From Pseudonocardiaceae bacterium (GTDB lineage Bacteria; Actinomycetota; Actinomycetes; Mycobacteriales; Pseudonocardiaceae), in contig JAICSB010000009.1 in NCBI GenBank assembly GCA_025937115.1, positions 1 to 21,071 on the forward strand: 21,071 nucleotides of DNA, in the 5' to 3' direction. The notes under the pieces are model-generated. The model did no database searches, was not told the DNA's origin, and was given only the letters and a program-made list of their open reading frames with translations. This document shows positions 1 through 7,351 of the stretch, in pieces. The translations under genes were made by a program, and so were the position numbers. Positions within the stretch are counted from its first letter, which is position 1. Every line of letters starts with the position of its first letter.

Positions 1-703
1 CCTCGCCCTTGACGATGTTCTGCGCGAGCCCTTCGACGACGGCGGTCTTGCCGACGCCGGCCTCACCGATAAGCACCGGGTTGTTCTTGGTGCGCCGGGA
101 CAGCACCTGCATGACCCGCTCGATCTCCTTGCCGCGCCCGATTACCGGGTCCAGCTTGCCCTCGCGGGCGCTGGCGGTGAGGTTGCGGCCGAACTGGTCG
201 AGCACCAGCGACGACGACGGGGTGCCCTCGCCACGCCCTGAGCCGGACTCCGCGGGCTCCTTGCCCTGGTAGCCCGACAGCAGCTGCAGCACCTGCTGAC
301 GTACTCGGTTGAGGTCGGCACCCAGCTTGACCAGCACCTGCGCGGCCACGCCCTCGCCTTCGCGGATGAGCCCGAGCAGGATGTGCTCGGTACCGATGTA
401 GTTGTGGCCGAGCTGCAGCGCCTCGCGCAATGACAGCTCCAGCACCTTCTTGGCTCGGGGGGTGAACGGAATATGACCCGACGGCGCCTGCTGGCCCTGG
501 CCGATGATCTCCTCGACCTGCTGGCGCACCCCTTCCAGGGCGATTCCCAGCGATTCGAGGGCCTTGGCTGCTACGCCCTCGCCCTCGTGAATCAGACCCA
601 GCAGGATGTGCTCGGTGCCAATGTAGTTGTGGTTGAGCATCCTGGCCTCTTCTTGGGCCAGCACAACCACACGCCGCGCGCGGTCGGTGAACCTTTCAAA
701 CAT
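1..703 (-). CDS. clpC: ATP-dependent Clp protease ATP-binding subunit ClpC, N-terminal part (runs off left edge)
   Basis: ClpC is an AAA+ unfoldase that feeds protein substrates to ClpP in the cytoplasm. The 234 visible codons begin [20 protein letters not shown] and contain two Clp_N repeats, each with [14 protein letters not shown] (about residues 25-38 and 100-113). A linker rich in Gly, Ser and Glu follows, then the start of AAA domain 1 with LDPVIGR and the Walker A motif GEAGVGKT (about residues 215-222). The rest of AAA1, the UVR region and AAA2 lie outside the window. The ATG at 703-701 is preceded by AGGAG at 713-709 with good spacing, so the start is firm. The gene diverges from the fhuF-like gene across a 372-bp gap. 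Identity as ClpC rather than ClpB rests on the strong match to actinobacterial ClpC N-termini; no part looks broken. Confidence 0.97.
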   Translation of the reverse strand, partial: MFERFTDRARRVVVLAQEEARMLNHNYIGTEHILLGLIHEGEGVAAKALESLGIALEGVRQQVEEIIGQGQQAPSGHIPFTPRAKKVLELSLREALQLGHNYIGTEHILLGLIREGEGVAAQVLVKLGADLNRVRQQVLQLLSGYQGKEPAESGSGRGEGTPSSSLVLDQFGRNLTASAREGKLDPVIGRGKEIERVMQVLSRRTKNNPVLIGEAGVGKTAVVEGLAQNIVKGE

Positions 704-718
704 GGTGCACTCCTGACT

Positions 719-739
719 GCCGCGCCATCGCGGCGCGGC
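719..739 (-). promoter_or_regulatory. GC-rich stem-loop in the clpC 5' leader
   Basis: GCCGCGCC (719-726) and GGCGCGGC (732-739) form a perfect 8-bp all-GC stem with a 5-nt loop. It ends about 6 nt before the clpC Shine-Dalgarno sequence at 713-709. It could affect translation or mRNA stability; no regulator is identified. Confidence 0.4.
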
Positions 740-882
740 CGGTACTGGGTCAGACAGTCCCTGCCGTCACTGTAGCTGTCGGACGGTCATCCTCGCTCTC
801 AAACCGCTGCCCAAACTCTTACTGCAACGTGTCACTACCGGCCAGGATTCCGCCGCGGGCCGCCTTGTCCGCTCTCGGTGAA

Positions 883-914
883 CGCTCCCCATTAGGGGTG
901 AGCGAGACTCGCTC
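883..914. promoter_or_regulatory. Nested CGCTC/GAGCG inverted repeats in the clpC upstream region
   Basis: CGCTC at 883-887 pairs with GAGCG at 900-904 around CCCATTAGGGG, and GAGCGA at 900-905 also pairs with TCGCTC at 909-914. The central half-site is shared, giving alternating inverted repeats as expected for an operator bound by a dimeric regulator. I cannot name the regulator; the spacing does not clearly match the ClgR operator as I remember it. Confidence 0.3.
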
Positions 915-974
915 GGGTGGTCTCGGATAGCGGAGGGTGCCCGCGGGGATTCAGGCTGCTAGGTTTGCTCCGCA

Positions 975-993
975 TTAGGTAAGGCAACCCTGA
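975..993. promoter_or_regulatory. Iron box: DtxR/IdeR-type operator upstream of the fhuF-like gene
   Basis: The 19 bases TTAGGTAAGGCAACCCTGA match the DtxR/IdeR/DmdR consensus TWAGGTTAGSCTWACCTWA at about 15 of 19 positions, including the complete TTAGGT left arm and the central AGGC. It lies 82 bp upstream of the GTG start of a FhuF-like siderophore-iron reductase, exactly the class of gene these repressors control when iron is plentiful. The box is seen directly; repression by an IdeR/DmdR homologue is inferred from family knowledge. Confidence 0.75.
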
Positions 994-1075
994 ACATTGA
1001 CACCGGGCGGCGCCGAGGCTGATGCAGCGCGGCCGAGAAGGCAGTCGCCAGACCCACGAACGTAGAGGAGAGGCT

Positions 1076-1987
1076 GTGCCGCAAGCCGTGGTTCCAGTGG
1101 GCGAGTCGCCAGCTGCGGTGCACCCGCGCTACGCGCATCCACTGGCCGCGTCGATAGCCACAGCGGACCGTGCGGTGACGTTGTTGTCTTTCCGGACATT
1201 CGACCGGATGTCGGACCTGGCCAACGCCCAGAGCGCCCAGTGGATCAGGTGTGACCACGCCCTGGCGGATCCGGACTTCTTCCCACGGTGGCGGGGGCAG
1301 GTCGCCCAACAGCTAGCCGAGCAGCAGTCGCACGCCCCGGAGCAGATCCAGGTTCCGGAGAAAACCACCGGCGGCTACGTGCTGCAGTGGTATCTGGTCA
1401 TCCCGAGCTACCTCGGCGCGGTGCTGTTCCACTCCGCCCGGCGGGTGCCCTCGCTATCGCCGCGGCAGCTCAGCTTCCAGCTCGACCCGACGGCCGTGGG
1501 AGAGGTGGCGCTGCAGCCGGGGCGATTCTGGTGCCTGCCCGATGACCCCGACGCGGGGCATCCCGATGCCGTGCCGGTGCCCGACGAGGCTGTGCTGGGG
1601 GCGATACTGCGCCACCAGGTGATCGCGCACGCCACCCATTTCCTCACGGTCTACGGCCCGATGGTGCGTTTCGGGTCCCGCACCCAGTGGGCGGCGGTGA
1701 CCGACGTGCTGGACAGCGCCCTGCTGCTCGCAGGACGCTCGTTCGGGTCACCGCGCGCCGGTGCCGCCGATGCACGGCTGGTACTCGCCGATGGCGAGAA
1801 ACCGCTCACCTCGGCGTCGACGATCCGCGAGTTGACTGATGACCGCGGCCGCACCCACTGGACCCGGCTACGCGGCTCATGCTGCTTTCTCTATGCCCTG
1901 CCCGGAGCCGAGCGTCCATGCGCCAGCTGCCCGCGAATCAAAGATTCCGACCGGGCCTGTATCTTCGGCACGCTTGATCGGGCTTGA
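1076..1987 (+). CDS. FhuF-like siderophore-iron reductase ((2Fe-2S) C-terminal motif)
   Basis: The predicted product has 303 residues. Its C-terminus carries Cys-Cys (269-270), then Cys282 and Cys285, in the context RGSCCFLYALPG...CASCPR. This matches the FhuF [2Fe-2S]-binding pattern (Cys-Cys, about ten residues, Cys-x2-Cys). FhuF proteins reduce ferric siderophores in the cytoplasm to release iron. GTG at 1076 is preferred because GAGGAG lies just upstream; an earlier ATG at 1022 would add 18 residues and has no such site. An iron box at 975-993 supports control by iron. The stop overlaps the proposed TTG start of the lipid-kinase gene, implying cotranscription. The N-terminal 240 residues show no other motif I recognise. 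No siderophore transport or synthesis genes are visible nearby. Family assignment is strong; the actual siderophore substrate is unknown. Confidence 0.8.
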   Translation: MPQAVVPVGESPAAVHPRYAHPLAASIATADRAVTLLSFRTFDRMSDLANAQSAQWIRCDHALADPDFFPRWRGQVAQQLAEQQSHAPEQIQVPEKTTGGYVLQWYLVIPSYLGAVLFHSARRVPSLSPRQLSFQLDPTAVGEVALQPGRFWCLPDDPDAGHPDAVPVPDEAVLGAILRHQVIAHATHFLTVYGPMVRFGSRTQWAAVTDVLDSALLLAGRSFGSPRAGAADARLVLADGEKPLTSASTIRELTDDRGRTHWTRLRGSCCFLYALPGAERPCASCPRIKDSDRACIFGTLDRA

Positions 1988-2946
1988 CCCAGTCGCACCC
2001 CGTATCTTCATGGTTTGTGATACCCGAGCCGGCGGACCCGCTTCCGAAGCGCCGCTTGCCGGCGGTGGTGGTCAATCCGGTCCGCGTCAAGGACCCGCTG
2101 CAGCTGCGGATTCAGATCACTGCGGTGTGCCTGGAGTTGGGATGGCAGCCGCCGCTGTGGCTGCAGACCACCATTGACGACCCTGGTAAGGGTCAGACCG
2201 CGGCTGCGCTGGCTGCGGGTGCCGATGTGGTGCTCGCCTGCGGCGGTGACGGCACGGTTCGCCACGTGGCGCACGTCCTCGCCGGATCGGGCACCCCGAT
2301 GGGTTTACTGCCAGCCGGCACCGCGAACCTACTGGCCCGCAACCTCGCCATCGCGCGGCGGGACCCGGTTCAAGCCACTCGGACCGCACTGTCCGGGAAA
2401 ACCCGCGCGATCGACGTCGGGTGGGTGCTCATCGACGACCACGCCGAGGAGCACGTGTTTCTGGTGATGGCCGGGATGGGCTTCGACGCGGCAATCATGT
2501 CCGGCGCACCGCACGAATTGAAGGCCCGGCTGGGCTCCTTGGCCTATGTCGTCTCGGGAGCGCGTGCGCTGAAAGGCCTGCGAGCCGATATCACGCTCGC
2601 GGTCGACGGGCGGATCGAGTTGCCCCAGCGAGTCCGCGCGGTGATAGTCGGCAACTGCGGAAGGCTTCTCGGCGGCCTGGTATTGATGCCCGCGGCCAGG
2701 GTCGATGACGGGCTGCTGGATGTGGTGACCATAGGGCCGCGAGGAATCATCGGCTGGCTGGCGGTGACTGCCCGGGTGCTGGCCCGCCGCCGCGAGGGCC
2801 ATCGAATAGTGCAGCACTGGCAGGGCCGCAACCTCATCATCAGCTCGGACACTGCCCAGCAGGCGCAACTCGACGGCGATCCGGTAGGCGAAGCGCACGG
2901 GATGCGGCTGCGCGTCGACCCAGGCGCGCTGCTCGTGCGCTCGTGA
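1984..2946 (+). CDS. Diacylglycerol kinase/lipid kinase family protein (DAGK catalytic domain)
   Basis: The product of up to 320 residues has the DAGK/YegS-type ATP-binding motif GGDGT (87-91) and PAGTANLLARN (110-120), followed by a beta-rich C-terminal half ending in LDGDPVGE, typical of soluble lipid kinases. Such enzymes phosphorylate diacylglycerol or a related lipid at the membrane; the exact substrate cannot be read here. The TTG at 1984 overlaps the preceding TGA (TTGA), suggesting translational coupling to the fhuF-like gene. An in-frame GTG at 2017 would shorten it by 11 residues and is an equally possible start, since neither has a clear ribosome binding site. The stop codon lies inside a 40-bp palindrome. 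Coupling to an iron-boxed reductase gene is unusual and suggests, without proving, iron-responsive lipid phosphorylation. Confidence 0.85.
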   Translation: MTQSHPVSSWFVIPEPADPLPKRRLPAVVVNPVRVKDPLQLRIQITAVCLELGWQPPLWLQTTIDDPGKGQTAAALAAGADVVLACGGDGTVRHVAHVLAGSGTPMGLLPAGTANLLARNLAIARRDPVQATRTALSGKTRAIDVGWVLIDDHAEEHVFLVMAGMGFDAAIMSGAPHELKARLGSLAYVVSGARALKGLRADITLAVDGRIELPQRVRAVIVGNCGRLLGGLVLMPAARVDDGLLDVVTIGPRGIIGWLAVTARVLARRREGHRIVQHWQGRNLIISSDTAQQAQLDGDPVGEAHGMRLRVDPGALLVRS

Positions 2947-2982
2947 GTGCGTAACAGTGTTAGAACACTGTTACGCACTCAC
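2943..2982. terminator. Perfect 19-bp-arm palindrome overlapping the lipid-kinase stop codon
   Basis: GTGAGTGCGTAACAGTGTT (2943-2961) and AACACTGTTACGCACTCAC (2964-2982) are perfect complements around the dinucleotide AG. The TGA stop at 2944-2946 lies within the left arm. There is no T-run, so it would be a non-canonical terminator of the kind often seen in actinobacteria, or a member of a dispersed palindrome family. Terminator function is inferred from position. Confidence 0.7.
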
Positions 2983-3099
2983 AACCTCCGATCGGGGTCA
3001 GTTGCGCAGATTGATGAACCGCTGCCTTCCGGGCAACGTTGACTGTGATGCGGGTAACGCTGCCCGGGAGGTATTCACGTCTACGGAGGGAGCCGCCCG

Positions 3100-3603
3100 A
3101 TGGTGAGTCTGGTGAAGGGTTTCGCGGGCAAGCCTGCGCATGCGCCGCTGACCGACATCGGTATCGGCGCCTATACCGCCGGCGTGGCGATGCTCGTGGC
3201 CGGCGCGGCCGGGTTCCAGCAAGCCGCTATGGCCTCCGCGTCCGTGATCGCAATCGGAGTCGGCCTCATCGCAGCCATACCAACGATCATCACCGGCCTG
3301 GTGGACTTGTTCGGTATTCCGGCGGACGCTCCCGCGCGCACGCTCGGCTGGTGGCACCTGACTCTCATGGCCAGCGCCACCGGCATGTTCGCGTGGACGT
3401 TCAAGCTGCAGTTGGCTGGATACTCCACCGGCAAGGTCATCACGTTAGCTCTGACCGTCGGTATCATCTCCTGGGTGTTACTCTTCGCCGGCGGCTATCT
3501 CGGCGGCGCGCTCACCTTCGTCTACGGAGTCCGGGTCCTCAAGCACCCGCAAGCTCCCATGGCTGACGCACTCATTCCCGGTCGCGCGGACCATAAGGAC
3601 TAA
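3100..3603 (+). CDS. DUF2231 domain membrane protein
   Basis: The 167-residue protein opens MVSLVKGFAGKPAHAPLTDI, whose GKPAH-PLTD motif is typical of DUF2231 proteins. It has four hydrophobic segments at about residues 22-40, 46-70, 82-106 and 112-142, the second ending in GLVDLFG, a family hallmark. The role is unknown; family members are small integral membrane proteins. The ATG at 3100 is preceded by GGAGGGAG, a strong ribosome binding site. A hairpin in the leader (3026-3035 with 3061-3070, nine Watson-Crick pairs and one G-U) lies about 15 nt before that site. The gene is separated from the lipid kinase by a palindromic terminator, so it probably has its own promoter, and it converges on lsr2. 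Confidence 0.85.
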   Translation: MVSLVKGFAGKPAHAPLTDIGIGAYTAGVAMLVAGAAGFQQAAMASASVIAIGVGLIAAIPTIITGLVDLFGIPADAPARTLGWWHLTLMASATGMFAWTFKLQLAGYSTGKVITLALTVGIISWVLLFAGGYLGGALTFVYGVRVLKHPQAPMADALIPGRADHKD

Positions 3604-3628
3604 GCCTGCGGGGCACCACTGACCCCTT

Positions 3629-3671
3629 ACAACACACCGGTGCCACTACTCAAGCAGCACCGGTGTGTTGT
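3629..3671. terminator. Shared hairpin terminator between convergent DUF2231 gene and lsr2
   Basis: ACAACACACCGGTGC (3629-3643) and GCACCGGTGTGTTGT (3657-3671) form a perfect 15-bp stem with a 13-nt loop. The hairpin lies 26 bp after the DUF2231 stop and 10 bp after the lsr2 stop, so it can serve both strands. Weak T/A enrichment flanks the stem but there is no long U-tract. Confidence 0.85.
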
Positions 3672-3680
3672 TCTACGGGC

Positions 3681-4037
3681 TCAGTTTCCCTTGTGGTAAG
3701 CCTCTAACACCTCAGCCGGGATACGGCCCCGATCTGAGACATTGTAACCGTTCTTGCGGGCCCACTCGCGGATCGCAGCGTTCTGCTCGCGGTCCACCGA
3801 CGCACGACCACCGGTACTGGCCCGACGAGCCGTACCCGCAACCTTGCGACGCCCGCCTGCCGCACCCGACTTGCGGGCGCTGCCGACATAGTCCGCCAGT
3901 GAGTCACGCAACTTCCCCGCGTTACCGGCCGACAGATCAATCTCGTAAGACACGCCGTCGATACCAAACTCAACGGTCTCTTCGGCGGTACCTCCGTCGA
4001 TGTCATCGACCAAGGTTACGGTGACCTTCTGCGCCAT
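3681..4037 (-). CDS. lsr2: Lsr2 nucleoid-associated protein (xenogeneic silencer)
   Basis: Lsr2 is the H-NS-like nucleoid protein of actinobacteria. It bridges DNA and silences AT-rich, horizontally acquired genes. The 119-residue product starts [16 protein letters not shown] and has the N-terminal dimerisation domain (about 1-60, GVSYEIDLS and LRDSLADYV). A basic linker rich in Arg, Ala and Gly follows. The C-terminal DNA-binding domain (about 80-119) has [22 protein letters not shown], where the RGR triplet inserts into the minor groove like an AT-hook. Length is normal for the family. GGGAGG lies 9 nt upstream of the ATG. The gene follows lysS by 120 bp, as in mycobacteria, and probably has its own promoter in that gap. 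Confidence 0.97.
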   Translation of the reverse strand: MAQKVTVTLVDDIDGGTAEETVEFGIDGVSYEIDLSAGNAGKLRDSLADYVGSARKSGAAGGRRKVAGTARRASTGGRASVDREQNAAIREWARKNGYNVSDRGRIPAEVLEAYHKGN

Positions 4038-4106
4038 GCGCGTCGTCCTCCCTCAGGGACGTGGTGGACGGAGCCATCGCACGACGACTCCACAACGACA
4101 ACGAGT

Positions 4107-4135
4107 AGGTTAGCCCATTTCCGTGCAGATTGCGA
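4107..4135 (-). promoter_or_regulatory. Candidate lsr2 promoter
   Basis: Reading the minus strand, TAACCT (4112-4107) fits the actinobacterial -10 pattern TANNNT, and TCGCAA (4135-4130) sits exactly 17 bp upstream as a weak -35. Transcription would begin near 4100, leaving a leader of about 60 nt. On the plus strand the -10 overlaps TAGGTTAGCC, which resembles half of an iron box. The assignment is by pattern only. Confidence 0.4.
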
Positions 4136-4157
4136 AATCACCCGTCATCGGCGTCCG

Positions 4158-5657
4158 CTATTGTGGTCGTACCAGCGGAAACAGGATGGTCTCGCGGATA
4201 CCCGAACCAGTGAGCGCCATGAGCAGCCGGTCGATCCCCATTCCCATGCCGCCACTTGGCGGCATTCCGTACTCCATGGCTGTCAGGAACTCCTCGTCCA
4301 GCGGCATCGCCTCGTCATCACCCGCCGCCGTGAGCGCGGCCTGAGCCTCGAAACGCTCCCGTTGCACGACCGGATCGACTAGCTCTGAGTAGGCAGTGGC
4401 CGACTCGACAGAACGGATGTAGAGATCCCATTTTTCGGCCAGACCCGCAGCGCTGCGGTGTTCCCGGGTCAGCGGGGCGGTGTCCACCGGAAAGTCCTTG
4501 ACGAAGGTCGGCGCGTGCAGCTCTGGTACCACGAGTTGCTCGAACAACTCCTCAACCAGCTTTCCGGGTAGCCAGGCGGGATTGCACGTAAGGCCCACTC
4601 GCTCGGCGTGGCCGAGCAACTCCACACGCCCCGTCGCCGGAGTGATCTCCTCGCCAAGCGCCTTCGAGACAGCGCCGAACAGGCTGACCTGAGCCCATTG
4701 CCCGCCGATGTCGTAGTCACTGCCGTCGGCGAGTCGGAGTGTGGTGGATCCGAACACGTCGCGGGCCACTGTCTGATACAGCGTGCGGGTCAGCTGCGCC
4801 ATGCCCTCGTAGTCCGTGTAGGCCTGGTACACCTCAAGCATGGTGAACTCCGGCGAGTGCGTAGAGTCCGCGCCCTCGTTGCGGAACACTCGGTTGAGCT
4901 CGAAGACCCGCTCCATCCCGCCCACCACGCAACGCTTCAGGTAAAGTTCTGGGGCGATCCGCAAGTACAGGTCGGTATCGAGAGCGTTGGAGTGCGTCAC
5001 AAACGGCCGTGCCGCGGCACCACCATGCACGATCTGCAGCATGGGTGTCTCAACTTCGACGAAGTCGAGAGAATGCAGCATCGCACGGACCGATCGAACC
5101 GCGTCGGCACGCACCCGGGCAGTCCGCCGGGCCGCATCGCGAACGATGAGATCGAGATAACGCTGGCGGACCCGGGTTTCCTCGGCCAGTTCCTTGTGCG
5201 CGGTCGGAAGAGGCCGTAATGCCTTGGCCGCCATCTGCCATTGGCTGGCTTGCACTGACAGCTCCCCGCGACGCGACGTGACGACCTCGCCGGTCACGGA
5301 CACGTGGTCCCCGAGGTCGACATCGGCCTTCCACGCAGCCAGTCCGTCGGCGCCCACATTGGCCAGGCTGAGCATCGCCTGCAACTCGGTTCCGCCGCCC
5401 TCACGCAACGTTGCAAAGCAGAGTTTGCCAGCGGTGCGCAGGAAAATAACCCGACCGGTCACAGCGACGTGTTCGCCGGTGACCGCGTCGGGCGGCAGCC
5501 CGACGTAGGTGTCGCGGATTTCCTTCAGGGTTCGGGTACGTGGAACTGCGACGGGGTATGGGTGCGGTCCGGAAGCCAACATCCGCTCCCGCTTACGCCT
5601 GCGCACCCGCATCTGGTCCGGCAAGTCGTCGTCTGCGTGGGATAGCTCCGTAGTCAC
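4158..5657 (-). CDS. lysS: Lysyl-tRNA synthetase, class II
   Basis: LysRS charges tRNA-Lys with lysine. Starting at GTG 5657 the protein has 499 residues, normal for bacterial LysRS. An N-terminal OB-fold anticodon-binding domain spans about residues 64-142 ([16 protein letters not shown]). The class II catalytic domain has motif 1 around 198-207 ([10 protein letters not shown]), motif 2 around 258-272 ([15 protein letters not shown]) and motif 3 in the last 30 residues ([15 protein letters not shown]). The frame remains open upstream to about 5876, but that extension is Arg/Ser/Gly-rich and does not resemble LysRS. A TAAGTT -10 element ends 7 nt before the GTG, suggesting a leaderless mRNA with this start. 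It is followed by lsr2, an arrangement conserved in related actinobacteria. Confidence 0.96.
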   Translation of the reverse strand: MTTELSHADDDLPDQMRVRRRKRERMLASGPHPYPVAVPRTRTLKEIRDTYVGLPPDAVTGEHVAVTGRVIFLRTAGKLCFATLREGGGTELQAMLSLANVGADGLAAWKADVDLGDHVSVTGEVVTSRRGELSVQASQWQMAAKALRPLPTAHKELAEETRVRQRYLDLIVRDAARRTARVRADAVRSVRAMLHSLDFVEVETPMLQIVHGGAAARPFVTHSNALDTDLYLRIAPELYLKRCVVGGMERVFELNRVFRNEGADSTHSPEFTMLEVYQAYTDYEGMAQLTRTLYQTVARDVFGSTTLRLADGSDYDIGGQWAQVSLFGAVSKALGEEITPATGRVELLGHAERVGLTCNPAWLPGKLVEELFEQLVVPELHAPTFVKDFPVDTAPLTREHRSAAGLAEKWDLYIRSVESATAYSELVDPVVQRERFEAQAALTAAGDDEAMPLDEEFLTAMEYGMPPSGGMGMGIDRLLMALTGSGIRETILFPLVRPQ

Positions 5658-5664
5658 GCCGGAC

Positions 5665-5670
5665 AACTTA
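5665..5670 (-). promoter_or_regulatory. Candidate -10 element for a leaderless lysS transcript
   Basis: On the minus strand TAAGTT (5670-5665) matches TANNNT and is followed by only seven bases before the GTG start at 5657. The predicted transcription start would therefore coincide with the first base of lysS. No Shine-Dalgarno sequence is present, as expected for a leaderless mRNA. No good -35 is visible. Confidence 0.5.
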
Positions 5671-5811
5671 GTGATCCGCCGCGAAAGGGCGGTTCGCGCC
5701 CGGCTGGTGAACGCTTCGCACCAGCGTGGCTGACCTGCCAGCGGCGCTGACCCGGCAGACCGGTCGGATCGGCCGCCCGCCCAGACGCCACAACACCCAC
5801 GCCGCCAGTGA

Positions 5812-6028
5812 TCGCGAGGTTCGTTCACCGGCGAATGGGCACGCCGCACTGGTCCGTCCGCGCTGCCTTCCCGCACCCGCCGCGCGACCTACCTCATCGA
5901 GGCTGCCCGCGCAGATGGCGTCGGCAAGAATTACGTCGCCCTGCTCGGGAACGCCGTGCGCGAAGCCACAGCCACCGTCCGAGACACCATTACCGTGGAA
6001 TTGGCCGAACACGGCGGTGCGTCCGCGC
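5812..6028 (+). pseudogene. Coding-like remnant of unknown family
   Basis: One plus-strand frame, open from just after the TGA at 5809-5811, encodes residues that look protein-like rather than like a shadow frame: [17 protein letters not shown] at 5878-5928, then YVALLGNAVREA and TVRDTITVELAEHGG. It has few of the Arg/Pro/Ser runs typical of antisense frames here, and most of its third positions are G or C. There is no ATG, GTG or TTG before 5956, and the frame runs on through the following hairpin into antisense coaX without a natural stop. I do not recognise the family. The most economical reading is a decayed gene fragment; a chance open frame is also possible. Confidence 0.25.
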
Positions 6029-6118
6029 CACCGCTCTGTGATTCCCGAACTCCACGTCAGCGCTGTGTGGGGGCAGCAGAACAGCTCTCCTGTGGAGTTC
6101 GGGAACCGCAGGGCGGTG
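6029..6118. terminator. Long imperfect hairpin downstream of coaX
   Basis: Positions 6029-6055 pair with 6092-6118: 24 Watson-Crick pairs, two T-G wobbles and one mismatch, with a perfect 14-bp core TTCCCGAACTCCAC/GTGGAGTTCGGGAA. Inside, AGCGCTGT and ACAGCTCT extend the stem further. It begins 20 bp after the coaX stop and so probably ends the long pan operon. The two wobbles favour folding of RNA made from the plus strand. It lacks a U-tract and could instead be a remnant of a small inverted-repeat element. Confidence 0.6.
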
Positions 6119-6138
6119 CGAGAGCGAGGATGGACGGA

Positions 6139-6927
6139 TTAGGTGATGTTGCGTTCGAAGACCATCCGCAATCCCCGCAGCGTGAGGTGCGGGGCGTGAT
6201 GGGTGATGGTCTGGGACTCGGCGATCAGCAGCGGGGCCAGCCCGCCGGTGGCGATCACCACCACGTCGGCCTCGGCTCCTGGGGCCAGCTCCGCGGCGAT
6301 CCGCTGGACCAGCCCGTCCACCTGCCCGGCGAAGCCGAACAGCAACCCGGACTGTAACGCCTCCACTGTGCTCTTGCCGATCACCGACCGGGGTCGGACC
6401 AGCTGAACCTTCAACAGCTGCGCCGCCCGGCTTGCGAGCGCATCGATGGAGATCTCGATGCCCGGCGCCAGCGCACCACCGAGAAATTCGCCGCGCGCGC
6501 TGACCACGTCGAAGTTGGTGGAGGTGCCGAAATCCACCACGATCGCGGGGCCGCCGTAGAGGGTGAAAGCGGCCAGCGTGTTGACGATCCGATCAGCACC
6601 CAGCTCACGTGGGTTGTCGTAGAGCAACGGCACGCCGGTGCGTACCCCGGGCTCGACGATCACCCGCGGCAGCTGCGGCCAGTACCGGTCGACCATCACT
6701 TTCAGCTCGCGTAGCAGCGCGGGCACGGTGGACAGCGCCGCAATACCAGTGATCTTCCGCGAGTATTCGCCGAGTAGCCCGCGGACGGTCAGCGCCATCT
6801 CATCAGCGGTCATCCTGGCGTCGGTACGCATCCGCCAGTCATGCAGCAGCGCGGCGTCCGCACCCGGCGCAACAGCGAACAAGCCCAGGACGATGTTGGT
6901 GTTACCGATGTCTACGGTGAGCAGCAC
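6139..6927 (-). CDS. coaX: Type III pantothenate kinase CoaX
   Basis: CoaX phosphorylates pantothenate with ATP, the first step from vitamin B5 to coenzyme A. It belongs to the ASKHA fold and typically depends on a monovalent cation and resists feedback by CoA. The 262-residue product starts VLLTVDIGNTNIVLG, with the phosphate-binding DIGNTN at 6-11. It also has GADRIVN, the second Asp motif VVDFGTSTNFDVVS, GGALAPG, and ends LTLRGLRMVFERNIT. GTG at 6927 is chosen because it aligns with the usual MLL start and leaves a 13-bp gap after panD; an upstream TTG at 6963 would overlap panD by 23 bp. It is the last gene of the panC-panD-coaX run and is followed by a long hairpin. Confidence 0.95.
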   Translation of the reverse strand: MLLTVDIGNTNIVLGLFAVAPGADAALLHDWRMRTDARMTADEMALTVRGLLGEYSRKITGIAALSTVPALLRELKVMVDRYWPQLPRVIVEPGVRTGVPLLYDNPRELGADRIVNTLAAFTLYGGPAIVVDFGTSTNFDVVSARGEFLGGALAPGIEISIDALASRAAQLLKVQLVRPRSVIGKSTVEALQSGLLFGFAGQVDGLVQRIAAELAPGAEADVVVIATGGLAPLLIAESQTITHHAPHLTLRGLRMVFERNIT

Positions 6928-6940
6928 TCGCTCTCGCCCG

Positions 6941-7351
6941 TCAGACGCCGGCCGAGCCGGCAATCAGGTCTGCGGCTGGCGCATGCGCCGGATCGTGACC
7001 CTGGTGCACGATCCGATTATCGACGTCGACGAATACGACTCGGGGAAGGTAGTGCCGAGACTCGTCCTCGTCCATCGTGGCGTAAGCGATGAGGATCACC
7101 AGGTCACCAGGCGCCACCAGGTGCGCGGCGGCGCCGTTGATCCCGACCACCCCGCTGCGTCGCGCGCCGGGAATGACATAGGTCTCCAGCCGGGCGCCGT
7201 TGGTGACGTCCACGATGGCCACCCGCTCGCCGGCGAGCAGGTCGGCGGCGTCCATCAGGTCCTCGTCGACCGTGACCGACCCCACGTAGTGCAGATCCGC
7301 ATGGGTGACGGTGGCCCGGTGGATCTTGGACTTCAGCATCGTCCGGAACAT
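6941..7351 (-). CDS. panD: Aspartate 1-decarboxylase PanD precursor
   Basis: PanD decarboxylates aspartate to beta-alanine for pantothenate synthesis. The proenzyme cleaves itself between Gly24 and Ser25 to form the pyruvoyl cofactor; the site is visible in [12 protein letters not shown]. Further family signatures are [11 protein letters not shown] near the start, [19 protein letters not shown] and [11 protein letters not shown]. The product has 136 residues, the normal length. The ATG at 7351 shares one base with the panC stop (TGATG) and has AGGAG at suitable spacing, indicating translational coupling; a GTG directly before it (7354) is the alternative. With ATG, Gly-Ser falls at positions 24-25, as in the mycobacterial enzyme, which supports that choice. 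Confidence 0.96.
   Translation of the reverse strand: MFRTMLKSKIHRATVTHADLHYVGSVTVDEDLMDAADLLAGERVAIVDVTNGARLETYVIPGARRSGVVGINGAAAHLVAPGDLVILIAYATMDEDESRHYLPRVVFVDVDNRIVHQGHDPAHAPAADLIAGSAGV

Larger units (their letters stand above)
704..1075. other. Divergent intergenic region between clpC and the fhuF-like gene
   Basis: This stretch has no open frame I would call a gene. It must hold promoters for clpC (minus) and the fhuF-like gene (plus). Visible elements are a GC-rich hairpin just upstream of the clpC ribosome binding site (719-726 with 732-739), alternating inverted repeats of CGCTC/GAGCG at 883-887, 900-904 and 910-914, and an iron box at 975-993. I could not assign a convincing -35/-10 pair to either gene. 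Confidence 0.6.
5658..6138. other. Intergenic region between lysS and coaX
   Basis: This region has no confident gene. From left to right it holds the lysS -10 element, a small hairpin (5703-5709 with 5719-5725), a plus-strand stretch with coding-like composition but no start codon (5812 to about 6028), and a 90-bp hairpin (6029-6118) just downstream of coaX. Mycobacterium tuberculosis has a tiny annotated gene at this place, but I see no equivalent here. Confidence 0.6.

Noticed and set aside
704..975. CIRCE, HAIR (HspR) or ClgR operator for clpC
   Set aside because: None of these consensus patterns, as I know them, is matched. The CGCTC/GAGCG repeats have different spacing.
4608..5219. Plus-strand open frame of 203 codons opposite lysS
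   Set aside because: It covers the LysRS catalytic motifs in antisense and has no protein-like signature.
5658..6138. T-box or other aminoacyl-tRNA synthetase riboswitch before lysS
   Set aside because: No T-box consensus or specifier stem is visible, and the -10 element next to the GTG implies no leader RNA.
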